From positions 159,931 through 223,930 of the forward strand of contig CAJUND010000002.1 in the NCBI GenBank assembly GCA_910587655.1: a stretch of DNA of 64,000 nucleotides, written 5' to 3'. Made by a program: the position numbers and the translations under genes. The stretch comes from an uncultured Agathobacter sp. (GTDB lineage: Bacteria; Bacillota; Clostridia; Lachnospirales; Lachnospiraceae). Of the stretch, positions 1 to 8,537 are shown one piece after another. The notes under the pieces were generated by a model that was given only the letters and a program-made list of their open reading frames with translations, searched no databases and was not told the DNA's origin. Every line of letters starts with the position of its first letter. Positions within the stretch are counted from its first letter, which is position 1.

Positions 1-258
1 GATGAGCTTACAGATATTCCGTTTACCACGCTGGTACCGGCATTTATTCTGAGTGAACTTAGAAAAGCATTTATTATGGGATTTTTAATTTACATCCCGT
101 TTATTGTTATTGATATGGTAGTTTCCTCGGTACTTATGTCAATGGGTATGATGATGCTGCCGCCGACAACAATTTCTCTGCCATTTAAGATTTTACTTTT
201 TATTTTAGCGGATGGCTGGAATCTGGTTGTAGGTTCCCTTGTCCATACGTTTTACTGA
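1..258 (+). CDS. fliP: Flagellar biosynthesis protein FliP, C-terminal part
   Basis: The reading frame is open from base 1 to the TGA at 256-258, so only the last 85 residues are present and the gene begins outside the window. FliP is a core inner-membrane subunit of the flagellar type III export gate with FliQ and FliR. The visible part has the family's C-terminal signature: the LRKAF-type segment, a membrane helix rich in I, F and V, then SVLMSMGMMMLPPTTISLP and the terminal helix ending in the ADGWNLVVGSL stretch. fliQ follows after 14 bases with its own ribosome binding site, the usual order. Identification is firm; only the truncation limits the description. Confidence 0.96.
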   Translation, partial: DELTDIPFTTLVPAFILSELRKAFIMGFLIYIPFIVIDMVVSSVLMSMGMMMLPPTTISLPFKILLFILADGWNLVVGSLVHTFY

Positions 259-272
259 CGGGAGGTGTCTTT

Positions 273-551
273 ATGATTACACAGGAAGCGATACTTGATA
301 TTGCAAGGGATGCCATATATACAATTATTATTACATCAGCACCGCTTCTGGTGGTATCGCTGGTGGTGGGTTTAATTATCAGTATTTTTCAGACAGTTAC
401 TTCAATTCAGGAACAGACGCTTACTTTTGTTCCTAAAATCCTTGCAGTATTTGTTACTCTGATGATCTGCGGTTCATGGATGATGGATAATATGAGCAGC
501 CTGATTGAACGTCTGTGGTCAAATTTCAGCAGTTACCTGAGTATGGGATAG
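273..551 (+). CDS. fliQ: Flagellar export gate protein FliQ
   Basis: A 92-residue protein, normal size for FliQ (about 89), with two long hydrophobic helices (about residues 17-40 and 50-75). The motif LIISIFQTVTSIQEQTL between them is highly characteristic of FliQ. It is a small membrane subunit of the flagellar type III export gate, packing around FliP and FliR. The ATG at 273 sits behind a clear GGGAGG ribosome binding site. The gene lies between fliP and fliR and must be co-transcribed with them. Confidence 0.96.
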   Translation: MITQEAILDIARDAIYTIIITSAPLLVVSLVVGLIISIFQTVTSIQEQTLTFVPKILAVFVTLMICGSWMMDNMSSLIERLWSNFSSYLSMG

Positions 552-560
552 TGCAGGACA

Positions 561-1340
561 ATGATTGATTTTGCATTTACAGTAGAGAATTTTGAATACT
601 GGCTTTTAATTATGGTAAGAATTTCCTGTTTTGTCTTTATAGCGCCGTTTCTTGGTCAGGACGGGGTGCCGAGCCAGACAAAAATAGGATTGTCGATATT
701 TATTTCGTTGATTTTATATGGGGTTGTTTCACGGCCGGAACTGGAATACCAGAGTGTCGTGGGATATGCTGTTGTAGTAATAAAGGAGGGAATTACAGGA
801 CTGCTGATAGGCTTGGCCGCGAATATCTGTAATTCTATTGTTTTGTTTGCAGGTAATATGATTGATATGGATATTGGATTATCCATGGCAACACAGTTTA
901 ATCCGGATATGAAAACGGAATCAACGCTTACAGGCAGCTTATATTATTATCTGGTTCTGCTGCTGCTTCTGACGTCCAATTTACAGACGTACCTGATTCG
1001 GTCCATTTCGGATTCCTTTACTCTGATTCCGATTGCACAGCAGAATTTTGACTGGGATCATCTGTTTTCAGCAATGCTGCAGTATATGGTGGATTTGTTC
1101 ATTATCGGTTTCAGGATTTTTCTTCCGGTATTTGCCTGTATTATGATTTTAAACTGTGTGCTGGGTGTCATGGCCAAGGTGGCGCCGCAGATGAATATGT
1201 TTTCCGTTGGTATGCAGCTTAAAGTTATGGTAGGATTTATTGTTTTATTACTTATGGTATTCCTGCTGCCAAATGTGGCAGATAACATATTGCGGGAAAT
1301 AAAGACGATGGTGAGGCTCATTGCAGAGGGTATGTACTGA
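561..1340 (+). CDS. fliR: Flagellar biosynthesis protein FliR
   Basis: A 259-residue polytopic membrane protein, the expected length for FliR. It has multiple hydrophobic helices and the family's central region (VIKEGITGLLIGLAANICNS) followed by the segment around DIGLSMATQFNPD. FliR forms the flagellar export gate with FliP and FliQ and contacts FlhB. The start ATG lies 9 bases after the fliQ stop behind a weak AGG-type ribosome binding site. Its 3' end abuts flhB so closely that the flhB ribosome binding site overlaps the fliR stop codon, suggesting coupled translation. Confidence 0.95.
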   Translation: MIDFAFTVENFEYWLLIMVRISCFVFIAPFLGQDGVPSQTKIGLSIFISLILYGVVSRPELEYQSVVGYAVVVIKEGITGLLIGLAANICNSIVLFAGNMIDMDIGLSMATQFNPDMKTESTLTGSLYYYLVLLLLLTSNLQTYLIRSISDSFTLIPIAQQNFDWDHLFSAMLQYMVDLFIIGFRIFLPVFACIMILNCVLGVMAKVAPQMNMFSVGMQLKVMVGFIVLLLMVFLLPNVADNILREIKTMVRLIAEGMY

Positions 1341-1356
1341 GGAAAAACTGAATAGA

Positions 1357-2490
1357 ATGGGAAACAAAAGTTACCGTATGTGCTATAATTTACAATGGTT
1401 TGCACAGGACGGTGATGGAGGAGAAAAGACAGAGCCCGCAACAGCAAAAAAACTTCAGGATGCAAGGGCGGAAGGAAAAGTTGCAAAAAGCAAGGAACTG
1501 ACTTCGGCATTTGAACTGATCGTGCTGTTTCTCTGCCTGAAGATTTTTATCTCTTTTGTAGGTGGAAATCTTTTATATATGTTCAATTTTATTTATGGGA
1601 ACATGGCAGATTTTCTGGAAACTAACGAAAAACTTTTACCCGCCCAGGCGATAGCGTCACTGTTTTTTACTGTTATTTTAAGGTTTCTGCTGATTGTGCT
1701 CCCGTTTTTTGCATTTGGTTTTGTGATTACATTTCTGGTCAGTCTGGTTCAGGTAGGCTGGAAAGTTTCATCCAAGCCCATGCAGCCGAAACTTTCAAAG
1801 TTTAATCCAATCAACGGGTTTAAGAGGATTCTGTCAAAGGACTCATTGTTTGAACTTTTAAAGTCTGTTTTAAAAATCGGCGTCATTATATATGTTGCGT
1901 ATACATCTGTCAGGGATCATCTGAATGATCTGTTTATTCTTTATGATATTACGCTGAACCAGGCGGTTGCCCTGGTTGGGACATTAATTATTGACGCGGG
2001 GTTAAAAATTGCTTTTGTTTATCTTGTTGTCGGTATTGCAGACTATATTTACCAGAAGCACAAATTCAATGAAGAAATGAAGATGACAAAGCAGGAAGTA
2101 AAAGATGAGTTTAAGAATACCGAAGGAGATCCGCAGATTAAAGGACGTCAGCGCCGGAAGATGCAGGAAGTATCCCAGAAGCGTATGATGCAGGATGTGC
2201 CAAAGGCGGATGTGGTTATTACAAACCCGACCCATCTGGCGGTTGCTTTAAAATACGATGCCGGACAGGGAACCGCACCAGTGGTTCTGGCAAAAGGAGA
2301 AGATTTTCTTGCACAGAAGATCAAGGAACTGGCAAGGGAACATCATATTGATATTGTAGAGGACAAACCCCTGGCAAGAATGCTTTACCATAATGTGGAA
2401 ATCGGTGCGGAGATTCCGCCTGAACTGTACCAGGCAGTGGCAGAAGTGCTTGCAATGATTTATCGCAATAAACAGGGGGCGGGTGCATAA
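1357..2490 (+). CDS. flhB: Flagellar export switch protein FlhB
   Basis: FlhB is the membrane component of the flagellar export apparatus that switches substrate specificity after cleaving itself. The N-terminus carries the GGEKTEPAT motif, followed by four membrane helices. A cytoplasmic domain contains the self-cleavage site NPTH at about residue 290. The frame is open upstream to a TTG at 1321, but the ATG at 1357 has a GAGGA site about 11 bases upstream; the ATG at 1378 is a further alternative that would begin MCYNLQWFAQDG, as homologues often do. Length is 377 residues with the chosen start. It is followed after 59 bases by flhA. Confidence 0.93.
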   Translation: MGNKSYRMCYNLQWFAQDGDGGEKTEPATAKKLQDARAEGKVAKSKELTSAFELIVLFLCLKIFISFVGGNLLYMFNFIYGNMADFLETNEKLLPAQAIASLFFTVILRFLLIVLPFFAFGFVITFLVSLVQVGWKVSSKPMQPKLSKFNPINGFKRILSKDSLFELLKSVLKIGVIIYVAYTSVRDHLNDLFILYDITLNQAVALVGTLIIDAGLKIAFVYLVVGIADYIYQKHKFNEEMKMTKQEVKDEFKNTEGDPQIKGRQRRKMQEVSQKRMMQDVPKADVVITNPTHLAVALKYDAGQGTAPVVLAKGEDFLAQKIKELAREHHIDIVEDKPLARMLYHNVEIGAEIPPELYQAVAEVLAMIYRNKQGAGA

Positions 2491-2549
2491 GATAAAAGAG
2501 TATCGTTAAAAAAGAATTATGCATTACATATAAGAAAGGAGGGCAAAGA

Positions 2550-4586
2550 ATGCTTAAGAAAGCGGATATTGGTGTGGGATTATACCTGCTGTGTGCAGTT
2601 GTTTTCTTTATTGTACCAATCCCGTCCGTACTGCTGGACGTCATGCTGGCACTGAATATTTCGATAGCCCTTATTATTTTGTTTAATGTACTGTTTGTGC
2701 GGGAAGTGCTTGATATGTCATTTTTCCCGACACTGCTTTTATTTACAACAATTTTCAGGATATCACTGAACGTTTCATCCACAAGGCTGATTCTTTTAAC
2801 TGGTGATCCGGGTAATGTCGTTACAACTTTCGGTGATTTTGTTGGCGGTGGTAACATGGTCGTGGGAACAATTGTATTTATTGTTCTGGTACTGATTCAG
2901 TTTATCGTAATCAACAAAGGTTCCGAGCGTGTATCTGAAGTTACTGCACGATTTACACTGGATGCCATGCCTGGTAAGCAGATGGCAATTGACGCTGATT
3001 TAAATACCGGGGCCATTACGGATGAAGAGGCAAAAGAACGAAGGTCAAAGATTCAGAAAGAATCCAGTTTTTTTGGTTCCATGGACGGTGCTACGAAGTA
3101 CGTAAAGGGAGATGCGACTGCCGGTCTGATTATTACATTTATCAATCTGGTCGGAGGAACGGTGCTTGGTATTATGTTCATGGGAATGGAGTTCTCAGAT
3201 GCTCTTTTGCATTTTGGAATTCTTACCATTGGTGATGGTCTGGTATCACAGATTCCATCGCTTTTGATTTCGCTTTCTACCGGTATTCTTGTTACCAAGG
3301 GCTCCAATGAAGCGGATTTCTCCGGTGTACTTGTAAGGCAGCTGTTTGGTATTCCGCGGGTGCTTTACATTGTAGGTACGGTAATTGCGTTCCTTGGTAT
3401 TGTAACACCGTTAAATGGATTCCTGTTTGTGACACTTGGTGTTATATTTCTGATTGCAGGTAAAAGCATCAGCCGTGATATCGGAGTGGAAACAATTGAG
3501 GAAGAAGTTCAGCAGGCAGAGACGGAGGCGGAAGAAATCCGCAAGCCCGAAAATGTGGTGTCGCTTCTTCAGGTGGATCCAATCGAGCTGGAATTCGGAT
3601 ATGGTATTATTCCGCTTGCGGATGTGAACCAGGGCGGGGATCTTTTGGACCGCGTGGTAATGATTCGTCGGCAGATTGCGCTTGAGCTTGGTACGGTGGT
3701 TCCGATTATCCGTCTGCGTGATAATATCCAGCTGAATCCAAACCAGTATATCATTAAGATTAAAGGTGTACAGGTCACAGAAGGTGAAATTCTTTTTGAC
3801 CATTACATGGCTATGAATCCGGGATATGTGGAAGAAGAGATTACGGGTATTCCTACTTTTGAGCCTTCCTTCCATCTTCCGGCTATCTGGATTACAGAAG
3901 CGCAGAGGGAGCGGGCGGAAAGTCTTGGCTATACGGTCGTTGATGCGCCTTCAATTATTGCTACGCATCTGACAGAGGTAATCAGAAGCCATATTGCAGA
4001 GCTTCTTACCAGACAGGATGTACAGAACCTTGTTAACAACTTAAAGGAATCAAACCCTGTCCTTGTGGATGAACTTACACCGAAGCTTCTGGGACTTGGA
4101 GAAATCCAGAAAGTACTCCAGAATCTTCTGGAAGAGGGGATTTCCATCCGGGATCTTTTATCTGTGTTTGAATCACTTGCAGACCATGCGCAGACCACAA
4201 GGGATACGGATGTACTTACAGAATATGTCCGTCAGAGTATCAAACGTGCAATTTCCGGAAAATATTTTCCGGCGAATGAGACTACAAGTGTCATTACTCT
4301 TGACCCGAAGGTGGAACAGGAAATTATGTCGTCCGTGAAACAGACGGAACAGGGAGCCTACCTTACGATGGATCCGGAGAAAACAAAGGCAATTATGGAT
4401 TCTGTGGAGACTGAGACACAAAAGCTGGAAACGATTGGGAAAAGTCCAATTGTAGTTACATCTCCGATTGTGCGTATGTATTTTAAGAAACTGACAGAAG
4501 AATATTTTAGTGATCTGATTGTGGTATCCTACAATGAAGTGGAATCTGATGTGGAGTTACAGTCAGTAGGAATGGTGACAGCATAA
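2550..4586 (+). CDS. flhA: Flagellar export protein FlhA
   Basis: A 678-residue protein of normal FlhA length: roughly eight N-terminal membrane helices (to about residue 320) and a large cytoplasmic domain. The FHIPEP-family signature is visible as FTLDAMPGKQMAIDADLN with the following EEAKERR region and DGATKYVKGDA. FlhA is the major export-gate subunit; its cytoplasmic ring docks export chaperone-substrate complexes. A strong AAGGAGG ribosome binding site precedes the ATG. The stop codon directly abuts the flhF start (TAAATG), indicating tight coupling. Confidence 0.97.
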   Translation: MLKKADIGVGLYLLCAVVFFIVPIPSVLLDVMLALNISIALIILFNVLFVREVLDMSFFPTLLLFTTIFRISLNVSSTRLILLTGDPGNVVTTFGDFVGGGNMVVGTIVFIVLVLIQFIVINKGSERVSEVTARFTLDAMPGKQMAIDADLNTGAITDEEAKERRSKIQKESSFFGSMDGATKYVKGDATAGLIITFINLVGGTVLGIMFMGMEFSDALLHFGILTIGDGLVSQIPSLLISLSTGILVTKGSNEADFSGVLVRQLFGIPRVLYIVGTVIAFLGIVTPLNGFLFVTLGVIFLIAGKSISRDIGVETIEEEVQQAETEAEEIRKPENVVSLLQVDPIELEFGYGIIPLADVNQGGDLLDRVVMIRRQIALELGTVVPIIRLRDNIQLNPNQYIIKIKGVQVTEGEILFDHYMAMNPGYVEEEITGIPTFEPSFHLPAIWITEAQRERAESLGYTVVDAPSIIATHLTEVIRSHIAELLTRQDVQNLVNNLKESNPVLVDELTPKLLGLGEIQKVLQNLLEEGISIRDLLSVFESLADHAQTTRDTDVLTEYVRQSIKRAISGKYFPANETTSVITLDPKVEQEIMSSVKQTEQGAYLTMDPEKTKAIMDSVETETQKLETIGKSPIVVTSPIVRMYFKKLTEEYFSDLIVVSYNEVESDVELQSVGMVTA

Positions 4587-5834
4587 ATGACAATCAATAA
4601 ATTTTATGGAAAAACAGAAGAAGAAGCAACGGAAAAAGCGCGTGCTGAATTTGGTGATAACGCAGTAATTATGAATGTAAAGGAAGTAAAGCCCAAAGGG
4701 CTGTTTCGTGCGTTTAAAGGAAATACCTATGAAGTGACTGCAGCAATGGAAGAAAAAGAGCATCCGCCGGCAGCTCCTGCCACACGGCCGCAGCAGAATA
4801 CAAAACCGGTGCTTGACGCCATTAATCTGGTTGCGGATGAAAAAATCAGTATTCCTAAAGTAGAGAAGAAATCCGAGTTTCCGCAGATGGCAGGATTGGA
4901 GAAGAAGAGAATGACAGAGGGTGTAACGGATAAGGTAAAGGAACGGAAAAATCTGGAGGCGCGGCTGGATGATCTGTCAGACCAGCTGGAAGAAAGCCTT
5001 GGGAGCAGTCAGAAGAAAACAAAGGGACCGTCTTCCGAAGAACTGAATTTTGTCCGTATTCTTTATAATACCATGCTGACAAATGAAGTAAATGAAAAAT
5101 ATGTAAACCAGATTCTTGATGAGGTGGAAAAATTTATCCGTCCCGGGAATAATGTTGATGTGATTCTGTTTAATGTTTACCAGAAGCTGATTCTGCGTTT
5201 CGGACAGCCGAAAACCATTGACGTGTCCGGACCGAAACCGCGTGTTTATTTTTTTATCGGTCCGACGGGAGTAGGAAAAACAACTACCATAGCAAAGATT
5301 GCATCCAAATATGAAGTGGAATTTGACAAGAAAGTCGCATTTATTACTGCTGATACCTACAGGATTGCCGCAACAGAGCAGCTGCAGGTGTATGCAAATA
5401 TTTTAGGGGCCCCGATGTCCATCGTTTATTCCAAGGATGAACTGAATGATGCGATTGCAAAATATGCAGATTATGATCTGATTTTCGTGGATACCGCAGG
5501 ATTTTCACATAAAAATGAAGAACAGCGCTCGGATGTGAAAAAACTGATTCAGGGCGTGGATAAAAAATACAAAAAAGAAGTATACCTGGTACTTTCCGCA
5601 ACGACAAAATACCGTGACCTGGTTGAAATTGTGGATACTTACCGGGAAATTTCAGAATATAAACTTATTTTTACAAAATTAGACGAAACAACAACCTATG
5701 GAAATCTGCTAAACATTAAACTGTATTCGGACGCTGATTTGTCCTATGTGACGAACGGCCAGAATGTGCCGGATGACCTTGAGGTTTTTGATACACAAAA
5801 GATTGTTAAGAAGCTACTGGGGGGCAGTTCGTGA
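4587..5834 (+). CDS. flhF: Flagellar SRP-like GTPase FlhF
   Basis: A 415-residue SRP-family GTPase that controls flagellar placement and number. The N-terminal segment opens with INKFYGKTEEEATEKARAEF, typical of FlhF, then a variable linker, the N domain, and a G domain with the P-loop GPTGVGKTTTIAKIA, the TADTYRIAATEQL motif, the DTAGFSHK motif and TKLDETTTYGN. It starts immediately at the flhA stop and ends overlapping flhG, its usual partner ATPase. Confidence 0.96.
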   Translation: MTINKFYGKTEEEATEKARAEFGDNAVIMNVKEVKPKGLFRAFKGNTYEVTAAMEEKEHPPAAPATRPQQNTKPVLDAINLVADEKISIPKVEKKSEFPQMAGLEKKRMTEGVTDKVKERKNLEARLDDLSDQLEESLGSSQKKTKGPSSEELNFVRILYNTMLTNEVNEKYVNQILDEVEKFIRPGNNVDVILFNVYQKLILRFGQPKTIDVSGPKPRVYFFIGPTGVGKTTTIAKIASKYEVEFDKKVAFITADTYRIAATEQLQVYANILGAPMSIVYSKDELNDAIAKYADYDLIFVDTAGFSHKNEEQRSDVKKLIQGVDKKYKKEVYLVLSATTKYRDLVEIVDTYREISEYKLIFTKLDETTTYGNLLNIKLYSDADLSYVTNGQNVPDDLEVFDTQKIVKKLLGGSS

Positions 5835-6709
5835 TGGACCAGGCACAGCAGATGCGTAATGTGATTAAACAGCATAAAATGAAAAACCAGAATACCGCCA
5901 GGGTGGTAACTGTCACCAGTGGAAAGGGCGGTGTGGGAAAATCAAGTATTGCCGTAAATCTGGCAGTACAGATGAGGAAAGCAGGGAAGAAAGTAATTAT
6001 TTTTGATGCGGATTTCGGTCTTGCAAACGTGGAAGTAATGTTTGGGGCAATTCCGCAGTATAATCTTTCTGACCTGATTTTCCAGGAAAAGAACATTCGT
6101 GACATTATTACGCCGGGACCGATGGATATCGGGTTTATTTCAGGAGGTTCCGGAATTATCGGGCTGAATAATTTATACCATGAGCAGATTGTTTATCTGG
6201 TGAACTGTATTAATGAGCTGAATGATCTTGCAGATTATATTATTATAGATACCGGGGCCGGGATTTCAGACCAGGTACTGGAGTTTGTAATTGCAAGTCC
6301 GGAGGTAATTCTGGTATCCACACCTGAGCCGAGTTCACTGACGGATTCCTATTCCCTGCTTAAGGCACTGCACCATAATAAGGAGTTTACCGCAGAGCAG
6401 ACAAATATCCATGTGGTATCCAACCGTGTGGCATCGCAGGATGAAGGAAAGGCCGTTTATGATAAGCTGAATTCCGTGGTATCACAGTTTCTGCATGGGA
6501 ATCTGAACTATCTTGGAATGATACCATGGGACAGTGCGCTTGAAAAGGCAGTACGCCAGCAGAAGACGGTATCGCTGATGGAACCAAATTCCAAATCAGC
6601 ACGGGCATTTGCGGTTCTTACAGAGAACCTGTTAAACGGAACGCATAATACGCAGGTACGCTGGGGAATTTCCCAGATGTTTTCCAGCTTTTTCTCAAAT
6701 CATAAATAG
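5834..6709 (+). CDS. flhG: MinD-like ATPase FlhG (YlxH), flagellar number control
   Basis: A ParA/MinD-type ATPase of about 291 residues that works with FlhF to set flagellar number. The deviant Walker A motif (SGKGGVGKSSIAVNLA) lies near residue 30, followed by the FDADFGLANVEVMFG segment and the DTGAGIS motif. The ATG at 5834 overlaps the flhF TGA in a TGATG arrangement; an in-frame GTG at 5831 is also possible. The N-terminal M/Q-rich stretch (DQAQQMRNVIKQHK) matches the FlhF-activating helix known in FlhG. Confidence 0.95.
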   Translation: MDQAQQMRNVIKQHKMKNQNTARVVTVTSGKGGVGKSSIAVNLAVQMRKAGKKVIIFDADFGLANVEVMFGAIPQYNLSDLIFQEKNIRDIITPGPMDIGFISGGSGIIGLNNLYHEQIVYLVNCINELNDLADYIIIDTGAGISDQVLEFVIASPEVILVSTPEPSSLTDSYSLLKALHHNKEFTAEQTNIHVVSNRVASQDEGKAVYDKLNSVVSQFLHGNLNYLGMIPWDSALEKAVRQQKTVSLMEPNSKSARAFAVLTENLLNGTHNTQVRWGISQMFSSFFSNHK

Positions 6710-6720
6710 GAGAATACGTT

Positions 6721-7464
6721 ATGAGAATAAAAGATGTAATTACACCGGGAGATAAAATTGATATCAGGCTTACCCACAAGGTAAATGCGGAGGAAAACGG
6801 AGGTGAAACCGCGCAGATTTACCAGAGCAGTGTTGCAGATTATCTGTCAGACACAGAGCTTGAAATACTTATGCCTACCAGGGAAGGAAGGGTAATGCTT
6901 TTCCAGGTCGGGGCAGAAATGGAATTTACATTTTTTACCAGGCACGGAATGTACAATGCGCGGGGGACGGTAACAAAACGTTACCGTATTGACAATCTGT
7001 TTTTACTTGCTGTCCAGATTCGTTCAGAGCTGGTAAAATTCCAGCGGCGCGAGTTTTTCCGCATTGACTGTATGATAGATATAGAATATTATAAAATCCG
7101 TGAGGAGGTTGCGGAGCTTCCTACAACTGCGATGCTGTTTGCGGAGCTTCTGGATGTACAGTATATTGGTACCAGTATCAAAGGAACAATGATGGATATC
7201 AGTGGCGGCGGACTTCGTTTTTCCTCTAAGGAACAGCTGCAGAGGGGAGATTTTATCCTTCTTGTTATCCGTCTGACAAATGACAGGATGGATGAAACAT
7301 TTTACCTGGTCGGTGAAGTGATGGCAGGTGAGCCGCATCCAAATATAGAAGATTTATATATGAACCGGGCGAAGTTTATTTTCAAAGATCTCAAGGACAG
7401 GGAGAAGATTGTTCGTTTTGTTTATGATGAAGAGCGAAGAATCCGAAAAAAAGAAATCGGGTGA
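6721..7464 (+). CDS. PilZ-domain flagellar brake-type protein (YcgR/YpfA-like)
   Basis: A 247-residue protein with an N-terminal YcgR-like domain (about 1-100) and a C-terminal PilZ domain. The cyclic-di-GMP binding signature is present: QRREFFRIDC (RxxxR-like) and later DISGGGLRF (D/NxSxxG). In this family, binding of cyclic-di-GMP lets the protein slow the flagellar motor or reduce swimming. It sits in the flagellar operon between flhG and cheB, 11 bases after flhG and behind an AGGAG ribosome binding site. This strongly implies a motility role; the exact target in this organism is inferred. Confidence 0.9.
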   Translation: MRIKDVITPGDKIDIRLTHKVNAEENGGETAQIYQSSVADYLSDTELEILMPTREGRVMLFQVGAEMEFTFFTRHGMYNARGTVTKRYRIDNLFLLAVQIRSELVKFQRREFFRIDCMIDIEYYKIREEVAELPTTAMLFAELLDVQYIGTSIKGTMMDISGGGLRFSSKEQLQRGDFILLVIRLTNDRMDETFYLVGEVMAGEPHPNIEDLYMNRAKFIFKDLKDREKIVRFVYDEERRIRKKEIG

Positions 7465-7468
7465 TGAT

Positions 7469-8536
7469 ATGAAAAAAAACATTCTGGTCGTTGATGACTC
7501 TGCACTCATGAGAAGGGTTATTTGTGATATAATTAATTCAGATCATAATTTTCAAGCAACAGATTACTGCAGGGACGGACTTGAAACATATGAGCGGCTG
7601 AAGGTGAAAAGCTACGATGCAATTGTGCTGGATATCATTATGCCCCATATGGATGGTCTGCAGTTACTTGAACGGTTACAAAAAGAGAAGATCAGGGTAA
7701 AGGTAATTATTGTAAGTACACAGGCGGGTGATGAAAATATTACGCTCCGGGCAATGGAACTGGGAGCGGTTGCATTTGTTATCAAGCCTGGGAATGTCAA
7801 GGAAATAAAAAGTGATGTCTTTAAGGTGGAGCTTCTGGCAAATCTGAATGCGGTCTGCCGTGTTCCAACTGCTGCAAAGGCAGCGGGGGTGACAGCAAAG
7901 CTTAAAGGCAGGGCACCGGTTCCGGTGAAGCGCCTGAAGGCTGCCGGCGGTGGAAACAGACTGATTGCACTTGCCTGTTCAACCGGAGGACCAAAGGCAC
8001 TGCAGAGTGTGATACCGTTTCTTCCGGCTGATATCAATGCACCCATGGTTCTTGTTCAGCATATGCCGGCGGGTTTTACGAATTCAATGGCACAGCGCCT
8101 GGATGAACTGAGTAAAGTCACAGTTACTGAGGCAGTGGAAGGTGAAAAGCTGGAAAAAGGCCATGTGTATGTTGCTCCCGGAGGGAAGCACATGCTTGTG
8201 GCTAAAAATCCTGACGGTTCCCACCGAATTGTACTGGATGCTGCGACACCGGCAATCGGAGGCCTGAAGCCTTGTGCAAACCTTACTTTTGATTCTCTTT
8301 CAAAGACGGGATATGATGAAATCATATGTGTGGTTTTAACCGGGATGGGGAGTGACGGTACAAATGGAATCCGTACCCTTGCCCGTTCCAAACCGATTCA
8401 CGTGATTGCCCAGGATGAAACAACCTGTGTGGTTTATGGCATGCCAAAGAGTATTGCAGATGCAGGATTAGCAGATGAAGTCGTTCCGTTAAAAGACGTT
8501 GCAAAAACCATTACGAAGATTGCGGGGGTAAAATAA
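7469..8536 (+). CDS. cheB: Chemotaxis protein-glutamate methylesterase CheB
   Basis: A 355-residue two-domain protein: a receiver domain (about 1-110, phospho-acceptor D55 in VLDIIMPHMDG) and a C-terminal methylesterase domain with the catalytic serine in ACSTGGPKAL, histidine in VQHMPAGFT and aspartate in GMGSDGTNGI. It demethylates or deamidates chemoreceptors for adaptation. The start is the ATG at 7469 (MKKNILVVDDS), right after the PilZ stop; a longer upstream reading would overlap the PilZ gene by more than 50 bases without family support. CheA follows after one base. Confidence 0.96.
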   Translation: MKKNILVVDDSALMRRVICDIINSDHNFQATDYCRDGLETYERLKVKSYDAIVLDIIMPHMDGLQLLERLQKEKIRVKVIIVSTQAGDENITLRAMELGAVAFVIKPGNVKEIKSDVFKVELLANLNAVCRVPTAAKAAGVTAKLKGRAPVPVKRLKAAGGGNRLIALACSTGGPKALQSVIPFLPADINAPMVLVQHMPAGFTNSMAQRLDELSKVTVTEAVEGEKLEKGHVYVAPGGKHMLVAKNPDGSHRIVLDAATPAIGGLKPCANLTFDSLSKTGYDEIICVVLTGMGSDGTNGIRTLARSKPIHVIAQDETTCVVYGMPKSIADAGLADEVVPLKDVAKTITKIAGVK

Positions 8537-8537
8537 C